The translations under genes were made by a program, and so were the position numbers. A DNA stretch of 64,000 bases, taken from the NCBI RefSeq assembly GCF_027923905.1, contig NZ_AP026966.1:3287001-3351000 (forward strand), written 5' to 3'. Source of the stretch: Massilia varians. Lineage in GTDB: Bacteria > Pseudomonadota > Gammaproteobacteria > Burkholderiales > Burkholderiaceae_D. Of this stretch, positions 1 to 8,602 are shown piece by piece (the stretch's first letter is position 1; every line of letters begins with the position of its first letter). The notes beneath the pieces were generated by a model, which saw only the letters and a list, made by a program, of their open reading frames with translations, was not told the DNA's origin and searched no databases.

Positions 1-43
1 CGGTTGCTTCTGGACGGGTCGGGTGGATGGCGATGGCGTTCAT
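1..43 (-). CDS. 5' end of an unidentified gene cut by the window edge
   Basis: Only the first 14 codons are inside the window (MNAIAIHPTRPEAT). The ATG is preceded by an AGGGAC ribosome-binding sequence at good spacing. A start of this kind is common in zinc-dependent alcohol/glucose dehydrogenases, but 14 residues are too few to assign a family. The 153 bases between this start and the end of the next minus-strand gene hold no further gene. Confidence 0.4.
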   Translation of the reverse strand, partial: MNAIAIHPTRPEAT

Positions 44-196
44 GCTGTGTCCCTCAATGATGTTGCGTTTAGCGATAGGGAGAGTTTACAGCAGCGCCAG
101 ATATATATCCAATTTCTATTTCCGATCACCGCGATAAGTTTTGCAAATATCATGAACAGCCTGGTGCATGCGTGATATCAGCCGGGCTTATATGAC

Positions 197-1813
197 TCAG
201 GCAAGATCGCGGGCCCGCTGTCCGCGCGCCACGTCGCGCAGCACTTCCCGCGCTGCATTGTGGCCCGGGGCGCCGGTGACGCCGCCGCCCGGATGGGTTC
301 CCGAGCCGCAGGTGTAGAGCCCGGGAATCGGGCCGCGGTAATCCGCATGTCCCAGCATCGGACGGGCCGCGAACAGCTGGTCCAGTCCCAGCGCGCCGTG
401 GAAGATGTCGCCGCCGACCAGGCCGAAAGTCCGCTCCAGGTCGAGCGGTGTCAATATCTGGCGGCCCAGCACCGAACGCCTGAAGTTGGGTGCGTAACGG
501 TCGACGGTGGCGATCATCAGGTCGGCCACCTCCTCGCGGTGCGCGTCCCAGCTGGCGCCGTCGGGCAGTTGCGGCGCCACGTGCTGGCAGAACAGGCTGG
601 CGACATGCCGGCCCGGCGGCGCCAGGCCGGGGTCCAGGGTGGACGGGATCAGCATCTCGACGATGGGTTCGCGCGACCAGCCATGGGTGCGGGCATCCAT
701 GTAGGCGCGATCCATGTACTGCAGGCTGGGCGCGATGATGATGCCGCTGCCATGGTGCTCGGCGGCTTGGCTGCCGGGCAGGCAACTGAAGCTCGGCAGC
801 TCCGACAGCGCCACGTTCATGCGGAAGGTGCCGGAACCGCAGCGCCAGGCCTGCATCCGGCGCAGGAAGTCGCCGGGCAGCGCGCCGGGGTCGACCAGCC
901 GGGTGTAGAGCAGGCGCGGATTCAGGTTCGACACCAGCACGCGCGCATCCAGGCGCTCGCCGCCGGCGGTGACGACGCCGCGGGCTCGGCCCTCCTCCAG
1001 CGCCACCTCCTCCACCGCGCAGCCGGTGCGGATCTCCACCCCTTGCGCCTGCGCCGCCTTGGCCATCGCCTGCGTGATGGCGCCCATGCCGCCCATCGCA
1101 TGCCCCCAGGCGCCCTTCTTGCCGTTGACTTCGCCGAACACATGGTGCAGCAGCACGTAGGCGGAACCGGGCGTATACGGACTGCCGTAGTTGCCCACCA
1201 CGCTGTCGAAGCCGAACGCCGCCTTGATCGGGGCGCTCTCGAACCAGCCGTCCAGGTAGTCGCCGGCCGACTTGGTGAACAGGTCGAGCAGCTCGCGCTG
1301 GGTGGCGAGGGACAGGCCGCGCATCCGGTTGCCGAGTTTGCCGGCCTTGATGAGTTCGGGCAAGGCCGTGAGCCAGCTGCCCTGCACCCGGTTCGGCGGG
1401 GTCTGCAGCACCAGCTCGCGCAGCAGGTCGGCTGCGCTGTCGAGGTGGCGGCCGTAATCCTCGAGGCGGCCGGCGTCGCGCTGCGAGAACTTGGCGACCT
1501 CCTGCGCCGTCCTGCCGGCGCCCAGCTTCAGGTAGCGGGTATCGTCGAGCGGAAGGAAGTTCGACAGCGGCCGCTCGACGATGCGCAGGCCGTGCTTGCT
1601 CAACTCCATATCCGCAATGACCTTGGGGTTGAGCAGGGAGACCGTGTAGGCGGCGACCGAGTTGCGAAAACCGGGGTGGAATTCTTCCGTGACCGCGGCG
1701 CCGCCGACCACCGGGCGCCGTTCCAGTACCGTGACCTTCAGGCCGGCGCGGGCCAGGTAGAAGGCGCACACCAGCCCGTTATGGCCGCCCCCGATGATGA
1801 TCGCGTCGCGCAT
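197..1813 (-). CDS. FAD-dependent phytoene-desaturase-like oxidoreductase
   Basis: 538 aa. The N-terminus carries the FAD/NAD(P) dinucleotide fold (IIIGGGHNGLVCAFYLARAG, about residues 5-24), followed by an acidic/basic strand end (VTVLERR). The C-terminus has the flavin-binding GGDIFHGA and GGGVTGAPGHNAA segments seen in the carotenoid-desaturase/PYROXD2 family. Length is typical for that family. The ATG at 1813 has a GGGGAGAC ribosome binding site. There is no signal peptide, so it should act in the cytoplasm or at the inner membrane. No carotenoid genes lie nearby, so the substrate is unknown. It is likely a stand-alone gene. Confidence 0.85.
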   Translation of the reverse strand: MRDAIIIGGGHNGLVCAFYLARAGLKVTVLERRPVVGGAAVTEEFHPGFRNSVAAYTVSLLNPKVIADMELSKHGLRIVERPLSNFLPLDDTRYLKLGAGRTAQEVAKFSQRDAGRLEDYGRHLDSAADLLRELVLQTPPNRVQGSWLTALPELIKAGKLGNRMRGLSLATQRELLDLFTKSAGDYLDGWFESAPIKAAFGFDSVVGNYGSPYTPGSAYVLLHHVFGEVNGKKGAWGHAMGGMGAITQAMAKAAQAQGVEIRTGCAVEEVALEEGRARGVVTAGGERLDARVLVSNLNPRLLYTRLVDPGALPGDFLRRMQAWRCGSGTFRMNVALSELPSFSCLPGSQAAEHHGSGIIIAPSLQYMDRAYMDARTHGWSREPIVEMLIPSTLDPGLAPPGRHVASLFCQHVAPQLPDGASWDAHREEVADLMIATVDRYAPNFRRSVLGRQILTPLDLERTFGLVGGDIFHGALGLDQLFAARPMLGHADYRGPIPGLYTCGSGTHPGGGVTGAPGHNAAREVLRDVARGQRARDLA

Positions 1814-1912
1814 AGGCTGTCTCCCCGGATAAGGGAAACATTATGTCCCAATGGCACGACGGATGCAGCTTGTAAATACGCCAGGGTTTGGCGCGGATCG
1901 AAGGCTCTTCGC

Positions 1913-3139
1913 TCAGCAGGCGCTCGGCTTCACGCGCTCGACTTCGAGGCCGAACAACGGACGCAGGCGCGTGCCGAACACGTTGCCCGTGAACGCGGCG
2001 ACGAGCCAGAGCCAGCCGTGCAGGCTGCCCGACAGGATGCCGCTGAAATAGGCGCCGATATTGCAGCCGTAGGCCAGGCGCGCGCCATAGCCGAGCAGCA
2101 GGCCGCCGACCACCGCCGCCAGCAGCGAACGCAGGGGCAGGCGCCATACCGGCGCGTAGCGGCCGGCAAGCGCCGCGGCCAGCATCGCGCCCAGCACGAT
2201 CCCGATGTCCATCACGGTGGTCACGTCGCGCCACAGCGGCGCGGCCAGGGCGGCGGCGTTGGCCTTGGTGGTCCAGTAGGGCCAGCTGGCGATGTCGACC
2301 CCGAGGACCGACAGGGTCTTCGCGCCCCACAAGGCGAATGCCGAGGTCACGCCCCAGGGGCGCCCGGCCAGGGCCAGGGTCGCGAAGTTCAGGACCACCA
2401 GCGCGACGGCGCCGGCCACCAGCGGCCAGGGGCCGTGCAGCCAGCGCGGGCCGGCCGCCGCCTGCAGCTGCGGCGTGACCAGGCGTCCGTGACGGCGCTT
2501 CTCGACCGCCACCGTGATGGCGGCGATCAGGGCGAACACGGCCAGGTTCAGCAGCAGCGCCGGCACCAGGCCCAGCGCGTTCACCATCGACAGCGGCGCC
2601 AGCTGCGGCTGCGCGCTCCAGAACGGCATGTGCGCGGTGGCGATCACCGAGCCGGCGATGAAGGCGGCCAGCGTCACGACCATGCGCGTGCTGCCGCCGC
2701 CGACCGTGTACAGGGTGCCGGAGGCACAGCCGCCGCCGAGCTGCATGCCGATGCCGAAAATGAAGGCCCCGACGATCACCGAAGTGCCGGCGGGCGACAC
2801 CAGTCCGGTGACCGGGGCGCCGAACAGCGTGCCGCTGGAGAGCACGGGGAAGAACAGCAGCACGCCGAGCGCGAGCATGAGCATCTGGGCACGCAGGCCG
2901 GCGCCGCGCCCGTCGGCGATGAACACCCGCCAGGCCGAGGTGAAGCCGAATGCCGCGTGATACAGCGTGACGCCGAGCAGCGCGCCCACGGCGTAGAGCG
3001 CCGACTGGCGCCAGCCGGCCGCCTGCGCCAGGTACCAGCAGCCCGCCCCGATGAGCAGGAGCGCGACGGCGAAGGGTTTCAGGTTGATGTCGACGCGCGG
3101 GCGCGGGGACAGGGAGGACAGGGATGCGGGACCGGACAT
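1913..3139 (-). CDS. YeeE/YedE family sulfur-compound transporter
   Basis: 408 aa, very hydrophobic, with about nine to ten membrane segments. It contains the two family signatures around conserved cysteines: GGGCASGTLYTVGGG in the first half and YGCNIGAYFSGILSGSLHGW near the C-terminus. In YeeE (TsuA) such cysteines relay thiosulfate across the inner membrane. The long single-chain form is the usual two-repeat version. No tusA-like small gene is adjacent. The upstream 96-110 bases form a divergent promoter region shared with the DUF1080 gene. Confidence 0.85.
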   Translation of the reverse strand: MSGPASLSSLSPRPRVDINLKPFAVALLLIGAGCWYLAQAAGWRQSALYAVGALLGVTLYHAAFGFTSAWRVFIADGRGAGLRAQMLMLALGVLLFFPVLSSGTLFGAPVTGLVSPAGTSVIVGAFIFGIGMQLGGGCASGTLYTVGGGSTRMVVTLAAFIAGSVIATAHMPFWSAQPQLAPLSMVNALGLVPALLLNLAVFALIAAITVAVEKRRHGRLVTPQLQAAAGPRWLHGPWPLVAGAVALVVLNFATLALAGRPWGVTSAFALWGAKTLSVLGVDIASWPYWTTKANAAALAAPLWRDVTTVMDIGIVLGAMLAAALAGRYAPVWRLPLRSLLAAVVGGLLLGYGARLAYGCNIGAYFSGILSGSLHGWLWLVAAFTGNVFGTRLRPLFGLEVERVKPSAC

Positions 3140-3247
3140 GGCGAATCGATGACGGAGTCGGGAAACCTGCCATTGTCGCGCGTTTTCGCACTTCTTGCAG
3201 GGTCCGCTGCGTGCTATCCTGCTTGCCTCTTGATCATGGGACGGGCG

Positions 3248-4009
3248 ATGATGGCGAACTTGGGCGTGGCGCTGGCCACATTAGGGATGCTTCTTCCAGC
3301 GTCAGCCAGCGAGCCGCGGCAGCCGGACCCCAAGGCGACCGAGGTGTGGGCGCCCGAGCCCAGGCGCGTCGTTCCCGCCTCCCCGCTCGCGGCGCCGTCC
3401 GACGCGATCGTGCTGTTCGACGGGAAGGACCTGCGCGAATGGGTCTCGGCAAAAGCGTCCGACCAGGCCGCAGGCTGGAGCGTGGCCGAGGGCACGTTCA
3501 CCGTGCGCGCCGGCAGCGGCGACATCCAGACCCGGCGCCTGTTCAGCGACTACCAGCTCCACCTCGAGTGGCGCGTGCCCACGACACTGGGCGGCAGCGG
3601 CCAGGGGCGCGGCAACAGCGGCCTGTTCCTTGCCTCGACGGGCCCGGGCAGCGGCTACGAGATCCAGATCCTCGACTGCGCCGACAACAAGACCTATGCC
3701 AACGGCCAGGCCGCCAGCATCTACAAGCAGCACATTCCGCAGGTGAACGCCTGCGCCGCGCCCGGAGAGTGGCAACGCTATGAGATCATCTGGACCGCGC
3801 CGCGCTTCGCACCCGACGGCAAGCTGCTGTCGCCGGCCCGCGTGACCGCCCTGCACAACGGCGTGCTGGTGCAGAACCATGTCGCCCTGCAGGGCGAGAC
3901 CGTGTATGCGGGCAAGCCGTCCTACCGCCGGCACGGACCCGCGCCGATCAAGCTGCAGGACCACGGCGACGCCGTCAGCTTCCGGAATATCTGGGTGCGG
4001 CCGCTTTAA
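3248..4009 (+). CDS. secreted DUF1080 (3-keto-disaccharide hydrolase-like) protein
   Basis: About 253 aa from ATG 3248. ATG 3236 and 3251 are alternatives in the same frame, with GGGACGG just upstream. A hydrophobic signal peptide ends near PASAS. The body is a single laminin-G/concanavalin-like DUF1080 domain: IVLFDGKDLREW at the start, GNSGLFLAS and GYEIQILDC in the middle, and VSFRNIWVRPL at the end. Proteins with this domain cleave or bind 3-keto-glycosides or other glycans outside the cytoplasm. The frame is open far upstream only because it lies antisense to GC-rich genes. The signal peptide fixes the true start. Confidence 0.8.
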   Translation: MMANLGVALATLGMLLPASASEPRQPDPKATEVWAPEPRRVVPASPLAAPSDAIVLFDGKDLREWVSAKASDQAAGWSVAEGTFTVRAGSGDIQTRRLFSDYQLHLEWRVPTTLGGSGQGRGNSGLFLASTGPGSGYEIQILDCADNKTYANGQAASIYKQHIPQVNACAAPGEWQRYEIIWTAPRFAPDGKLLSPARVTALHNGVLVQNHVALQGETVYAGKPSYRRHGPAPIKLQDHGDAVSFRNIWVRPL

Positions 4010-4027
4010 CGGCCTAAGGTTTCCGGC

Positions 4028-4228
4028 TCAGCCGATCGCCGCGGCGATCGTGCGGACCAGCAGGGCCACGCCGCCGGCGACCAGCCGCGCGCCCACCACC
4101 GCGACCACGATCAGGACGGCCAGCTGGGCAAGGCGCAAGGCCAGCTCGTGACCGCGCCAGGCGCGGCCGAAGCGCAAGGGGCCATGCAGGCGCTGCGCAA
4201 AACCCGGTGTTGCCAGTCGAAGTTTCAT
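4028..4228 (-). CDS. small 66-aa membrane protein downstream of ycaO
   Basis: 66 aa from an ATG with a GGAGAC ribosome binding site at proper spacing. The first half is basic (several Arg/His); the second half is one long hydrophobic stretch (LAVLIVVAVVGARLVAGGVALLV). It lies 95 bases downstream of the ycaO gene on the same strand and could be cotranscribed. No homologous family is recognised. It could be an independent small membrane protein or a partner of the YcaO enzyme; nothing in it marks it as a RiPP precursor (no Cys, few Ser/Thr). Confidence 0.6.
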   Translation of the reverse strand: MKLRLATPGFAQRLHGPLRFGRAWRGHELALRLAQLAVLIVVAVVGARLVAGGVALLVRTIAAAIG

Positions 4229-4323
4229 GATTGTCTCCGATGTATGCATGTCTGTTGTGAGTCCAGCATACTCCACGACCAGGCTGCCTGCAAATGCACG
4301 CGGCAAGCCGCGTGCGTGGGCCT

Positions 4324-6516
4324 TCAGGCGCGGGCGGCGCGCGCCTTGTGCAGCTTGCGATAACTGTCGATCAGGCGCTGGTGCCGCTCCAGGCCTTCCA
4401 GCTTCATGCTGGTCGGCGTCAGGCCGTAGAAGCGCACGCTGCCGTCCACCGAACCCAGTACCGCGTCCATCCGCTCGTTGCCGTACATGCGGCGGAAGTT
4501 GACGACGTAGTCGTCCAATTCCAGCTCGTCGTCGAGCACGACTTCCAGCACCACGTTCATCGCCTGGTAGAACAGGCGGCGTTCGACGGTGTTGTCGTTG
4601 TATTGCAGGAAGGCGCCCACCAGTTCCTGCGCCTCGTCGAAGCGCTGCAGGGCCAGGTTGATCAGGAGGCGCAACTCGAGCACCGTCAGCTGTCCCCAGT
4701 CGGTGTTTTCGTCGAATTCGATGCCGATCAGGGTGGCGATGTCCGAGTACTCGTCCAGTTCGTTGCTCTCGAGGCGTTCGAGCAGCGCCGCCAGGGCGTC
4801 GTCGTCGAGGCGGTGCAGGTTCAGGACGTCTTCCCGGAACAGCAGGCTCTTGTTGGTGTTGTCCCAGACCAGGTCTTCCACCGGATAGATTTCCGAGTAG
4901 CCGGGCACCAGGATGCGGCAGGCATTGCTGCCCAACTGGTCGTACACCGCCGTGTAGACCTCCTTGCCCATGTCCTCGAGAATCCCGAGCAGGGTGGCGG
5001 CTTCCTCGGCGTTCGAATCCTGGCCCTGGCTTGAAAAGTCCCATTCGACGAAGTCGTAGTCCGCCCTGGCGCTGAAGAAGCGCCACGACACCACGCCGCT
5101 CGAATCGATGAAGTGCTCGACGAAGTTGTAGGGCTCGGTCACTGCCTCGCTGGCGAAGGTCGGCTGCGGCAGGTCGTTCAGTCCTTCGAAGCTGCGCCCC
5201 TGCAGCAGCTCGGTCAGGCTGCGCTCCAGCGCCACTTGCAAGCTCGGGTGCGCGCCGAACGAGGCGAACACGCCGCCGGTGCGCGGGTTCATCAGGGTGA
5301 CGCACATGACCGGGTAGACGCCGCCCAGCGAGGCGTCCTTGACCAGCACCGGGAAGCCCTGCTCTTCCAGTGCCTGGATGCCGGCCAGGATGCCGGGGTA
5401 TTTCGCCAGCACTTCCTGGGGGACGTCCGGCAGCGCGATCTCGCCTTCCAGGATCTCGCGCTTGACGGCGCGCTCGAAGATCTCGGACAGGCACTGCACC
5501 TGGGCTTCGACCAGGGTATTGCCGGCGCTCATGCCATTACTGGCGTACAGGTTTTCGACCAGGTTGGACGGGAAATACACGGTTTCCCCGTCCGACTGCC
5601 GCACGAAAGGCAGCGAGACGATGCCGCGCTCCACGTTGCCCGAATTGGTATCGATCAGGTGCGAGCCACGCAATTCGCCGTCCGGGTCGTAGATGCCCAG
5701 GCAGTATTCGTCGAGGATCCCGTCGGGAAGCGCATCGTCCGGGCCGGGCTTGAACCAGCGCTCGTTCGGGTGATGGACGAAGGGCGCGTTGGCGATATCC
5801 TCGCCCCAGAACACGCCGGCATAGAAGTGGTTGTTGTTCAGGCGTTCGATGTACTCGCCCAGGGCCGAGGCCAGCGCGCTTTCCTTGGTCGCGCCCTTGC
5901 CGTTGGTGAAGCACATCGGCGAGTGCGCATCGCGGATATGCAGCGACCAGACATTCGGCACGATATTGCGCCACGAGGCGATTTCAATCTTGATGCCCCA
6001 GCTCGCCAGCATGGCGGACATGTTGGCGATGGTCTGTTCCAGCGGCAGGTCCTTGCCGGGGATGTAGGTCTGCGCCGCCGCATCCGGCTGCAGGGTCAGC
6101 AGTGCCTGGGCGTCGGCGTCGAGGTTCTCCACCTCTTCGATCACGAATTCCGGCCCCTGCTGGACCACCTTCTTGACGGTGCAGCGCTCGATCGACCGCA
6201 GGATGCCCTGGCGGTCCTTGTCGGAGATGTCGGCCGGCAGTTCGACCTGGATCTTGAAGATCTGCTTGTAGCGGTTTTCGGGGTCGACGATATTGTTCTG
6301 CGACAGGCGGATGTTCTCGGTCGGGATATTGCGCGTATTGCAATAGAGCTTGACGAAATAGGCTGCGCACAGGGCCGACGAGGCCAGGAAGTAGTCAAAG
6401 GGACCGGGCGCGGAGCCATCGCCCTTGTAGCGGATCGGTTGGTCGGCGATCACCGTGAAGTCGTCGAATTTCGCTTCGAGACGCAGCTTGTCGAGAAAGT
6501 TGACCTTGATTTCCAT
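4324..6516 (-). CDS. ycaO: OsmC-domain / YcaO-domain fusion protein
   Basis: 730 aa. The ATG at 6516 has an AAGGAT ribosome binding site; the frame is open a further 36 codons upstream, but without a good start. Residues 1-140 form an OsmC-like domain (DQPIRYKGDGSAPGPFDYFLASSALCAAYF). Residues about 170-560 are a YcaO domain (GKGATKESALASALGEYIER; later VEAQVQCLSEIFERAV). The rest is helical and TPR-like. YcaO proteins activate amide oxygens with ATP; the E. coli relative is linked to beta-methylthiolation of ribosomal protein S12. No RiPP dehydrogenase or precursor gene is seen, so a housekeeping rather than peptide-modifying role is more likely. A perfect hairpin lies in its leader. Confidence 0.88.
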   Translation of the reverse strand: MEIKVNFLDKLRLEAKFDDFTVIADQPIRYKGDGSAPGPFDYFLASSALCAAYFVKLYCNTRNIPTENIRLSQNNIVDPENRYKQIFKIQVELPADISDKDRQGILRSIERCTVKKVVQQGPEFVIEEVENLDADAQALLTLQPDAAAQTYIPGKDLPLEQTIANMSAMLASWGIKIEIASWRNIVPNVWSLHIRDAHSPMCFTNGKGATKESALASALGEYIERLNNNHFYAGVFWGEDIANAPFVHHPNERWFKPGPDDALPDGILDEYCLGIYDPDGELRGSHLIDTNSGNVERGIVSLPFVRQSDGETVYFPSNLVENLYASNGMSAGNTLVEAQVQCLSEIFERAVKREILEGEIALPDVPQEVLAKYPGILAGIQALEEQGFPVLVKDASLGGVYPVMCVTLMNPRTGGVFASFGAHPSLQVALERSLTELLQGRSFEGLNDLPQPTFASEAVTEPYNFVEHFIDSSGVVSWRFFSARADYDFVEWDFSSQGQDSNAEEAATLLGILEDMGKEVYTAVYDQLGSNACRILVPGYSEIYPVEDLVWDNTNKSLLFREDVLNLHRLDDDALAALLERLESNELDEYSDIATLIGIEFDENTDWGQLTVLELRLLINLALQRFDEAQELVGAFLQYNDNTVERRLFYQAMNVVLEVVLDDELELDDYVVNFRRMYGNERMDAVLGSVDGSVRFYGLTPTSMKLEGLERHQRLIDSYRKLHKARAARA

Positions 6517-6573
6517 AATAAATCCTTGAGTCCTGCTTGAAATAACATGGCCAACGCCGACCATCCAAAATAG

Positions 6574-6599
6574 CAAGGCCCTGTAAGAACAGGGCCTTG
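6574..6599. terminator. perfect 10-bp hairpin upstream of ycaO
   Basis: CAAGGCCCTG and CAGGGCCTTG are separated by a 6-base loop. On the minus strand the hairpin is followed by CTATTTTGG, a weak U-tract. It lies 58 bases before the ycaO start and 105 bases before the GH9 start, inside a divergent promoter region. It could be an attenuator for ycaO or a bidirectional insulator. The sequence shows only the structure. Confidence 0.5.
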
Positions 6600-6641
6600 G
6601 GCTGACATTATCCGCGACGTTCATGGCGCGCGCAATCGGCG

Positions 6642-6684
6642 TTGACGCCGCCTGATGCCCGACGGTATTATGAAATCGATTTCA
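6642..6684 (+). promoter_or_regulatory. GH9 promoter with LacI-type operator
   Basis: TTGACG (6642-6647) and TATTAT (6666-6671) are separated by 18 bases. The perfect palindrome TGAAATCGATTTCA (6671-6684) begins on the last base of the -10 box, i.e. over the expected transcription start, the classic repressor position. The same palindrome is found before the TonB receptor, GH10 and GH1 genes in this window. Confidence 0.75.
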
Positions 6685-6704
6685 CAACAATGACAGGAGA
6701 CAGC

Positions 6705-8477
6705 ATGCACCACCCAGCGCCCCCATCGGGGCCTCCCCGACTCTTGCCTGCGCGGCGCCTGGCTATTGCATGCGCCGCACTCGCGCTTGCCGGCGGCGCG
6801 CATGGCGCCGGCCCGGCGGCAAGCGTCAAGCTCAACCAGGTCGGCTACCTGCCGGCCGCGCAAAAGCTGGCCGTGGTGCCCATGTCCTTGCCGAGCGACG
6901 CGCAGGGCCGCTTCGCCGTGATCGATGCCGCCAGCGGCAAGCAGGTGTTCGAGGGCAGCCTGGGCGGCGCCGCCACCTGGGATGCCTCGGGCGAACGCGT
7001 GCGGCTGGCCGACTTCTCGGCCCTGCGCACCCCCGGCAGCTACCGCCTGCGCGTGGCCGGCCTGCCGGATTCGGCGCCGTTCGCGATCAAGGCGGGCGTC
7101 TACCGTGAGCTCGACATCGCGGCGATCCGCAACTATACGCTGAACCGCACCGGCATCGCCCTCACCCCGGCCGTGGCCGGCCCCTACGCGCGCCCGCTGG
7201 CCCACCCGGACACCCAGGTACTGGTGCACGCCTCGGCCGCCTCGAAAGCCCGCCCAGCCGGCACCGTGATCGCGAGCCCGAAGGGCTGGTACGACGCCGG
7301 CGACTACAACAAATACATCGTCAACTCCGGCATCAGCACCTACACCCTGCTGGCGGCCTACGAGCACTTCCCCGAGTGGTTCGCCAAACTTCCGCTGAAC
7401 CTGCCCGAATCGGGCAACGGCCTGCCCGACATCCTCAACGAGACGCTGTGGAACCTCGACTGGATGCTCAGCATGCAGGACCCGAACGACGGCGGGGTCT
7501 ACCACAAGCTCACCAACAAGGCCTTCGATGGCATGGTCATGCCCGAGAAGGCGATCACGCCGCGCTACGTGGTGCAGAAGACCACCACGGCCACGCTCGA
7601 CTTCGCGGCCGTGATGGCCGCCGCCAGCCGCGTGCTGAAACCCTTCGACAGCCAGCAGCCGGGACGCTCGGCGCGCTACCTGGCGGCCGCCGAACAAGCC
7701 TGGCGCTGGGCCGAGGCCCATCCGAAGGTCCTGTACCAGCAACCGGCCGACATCCAGACCGGCGCCTACGGCGACCAGAGCGCGGACGACGAATTCGCCT
7801 GGGCCGCCGCCGAACTCCTGGTCACCACCGGCAAGCCGGCCTACCGCGCCCGCGCCTTTGCCGGTACGGCCATCAAGGGAACCGAGCCGGGCTGGGCCGA
7901 CGTCGGCATGCTGGGCTGGATCTCGCTTGCCCAGCATGCCGGACGCCTGCCGGCGGGCGTGGACGCGGCTCCCGTGCGCAAGCAGCTGCTGGAGGTCGGC
8001 GACCGGCTGGTCGAACGCTGGCGCGCCTCGCCCTACCGCGTCACCATGGGCGCCAAGGACTTCGTCTGGGGCAGCAGCTCGGTGATCCTGAACCAGGCCA
8101 TGATGCTGGTCGCGGCCTACCGCGTCGAGGCGCGGCCGGACTACCTGAATGCGGCCCAGTCGGCGCTCGACTACGTGCTCGGCCGCAACGGCCCGGGCAT
8201 GTCCTTCGTCACCGGATTCGGCGCCCGCTCGCCGATGCACCCGCACCACCGCCCGTCCGAGGCCGACGGCATCGAGGCGCCGGTGCCGGGCATGCTGGTC
8301 GGCGGCCCTAATCCCGGCCAGCAGGACGCCAAGGATTGCCCGGCCCCCTACTCGTCGACACTGCCGGCCCTGTCCTACCTCGACCACGTGTGCAGCTACG
8401 CCAGCAACGAGATCGCGATCAACTGGAATGCGCCGCTGGTGTACGTGGCTGCAGCCATGGAGTCGCTGCAACGCTGA
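6705..8477 (+). CDS. GH9 endoglucanase (cellulase/xyloglucanase), exported
   Basis: 590 aa from ATG 6705, preceded by ACAGGAGAC. A signal peptide ends around residue 34 (GGAHGAGP). Residues 40-130 are the N-terminal immunoglobulin-like CelD_N domain (VKLNQVGYLPAAQKLA). The rest is the GH9 alpha/alpha barrel. The GWYDAGDYNKY motif supplies the catalytic-base aspartates (D197, D200), and the C-terminal NEIAINWNAPL supplies the acid glutamate (about E569). It cleaves internal beta-1,4-glucan bonds in cellulose or xyloglucan backbones. Its promoter carries the shared LacI-type palindrome, tying it to the GH1, GH10 and TonB receptor genes. Confidence 0.9.
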   Translation: MHHPAPPSGPPRLLPARRLAIACAALALAGGAHGAGPAASVKLNQVGYLPAAQKLAVVPMSLPSDAQGRFAVIDAASGKQVFEGSLGGAATWDASGERVRLADFSALRTPGSYRLRVAGLPDSAPFAIKAGVYRELDIAAIRNYTLNRTGIALTPAVAGPYARPLAHPDTQVLVHASAASKARPAGTVIASPKGWYDAGDYNKYIVNSGISTYTLLAAYEHFPEWFAKLPLNLPESGNGLPDILNETLWNLDWMLSMQDPNDGGVYHKLTNKAFDGMVMPEKAITPRYVVQKTTTATLDFAAVMAAASRVLKPFDSQQPGRSARYLAAAEQAWRWAEAHPKVLYQQPADIQTGAYGDQSADDEFAWAAAELLVTTGKPAYRARAFAGTAIKGTEPGWADVGMLGWISLAQHAGRLPAGVDAAPVRKQLLEVGDRLVERWRASPYRVTMGAKDFVWGSSSVILNQAMMLVAAYRVEARPDYLNAAQSALDYVLGRNGPGMSFVTGFGARSPMHPHHRPSEADGIEAPVPGMLVGGPNPGQQDAKDCPAPYSSTLPALSYLDHVCSYASNEIAINWNAPLVYVAAAMESLQR

Positions 8478-8492
8478 AACAGCGAAGCAACA

Positions 8493-8533
8493 CCGATTGT
8501 TAGGCGCAAACATTTTGATTGCCTGACAATCGG
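8493..8533. other. 13-bp imperfect hairpin between GH9 and the halogenase-like gene
   Basis: CCGATTGTTAGGC (8493-8505) pairs with GCCTGACAATCGG (8521-8533), with a single G:U-type position and a 15-base loop. No T-run follows, so it is not a standard terminator. It sits 70 bases before the next start codon and could be an operator for a dimeric regulator or an RNA structure between the two cotranscribed genes. Confidence 0.45.
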
Positions 8534-8602
8534 GACCTGCTCTACACTTCGGTCGTATTGATGCGCAAAGACGCATCGACGGAAACAAGAACAGGAGACG
8601 AT

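Noticed and set aside
260..4009. A single 1249-codon plus-strand frame running through the desaturase and YeeE genes into DUF1080
   Set aside because: The upstream 990 codons are antisense to two well-supported genes and have shadow composition (Arg/Ala/Gln/Gly-rich). The real gene begins at the signal peptide near 3248.
4028..4228. RiPP precursor peptide for the YcaO enzyme
   Set aside because: There is no Cys, few Ser/Thr, no leader/core pattern, and no other RiPP maturation gene nearby; it looks like a membrane peptide.
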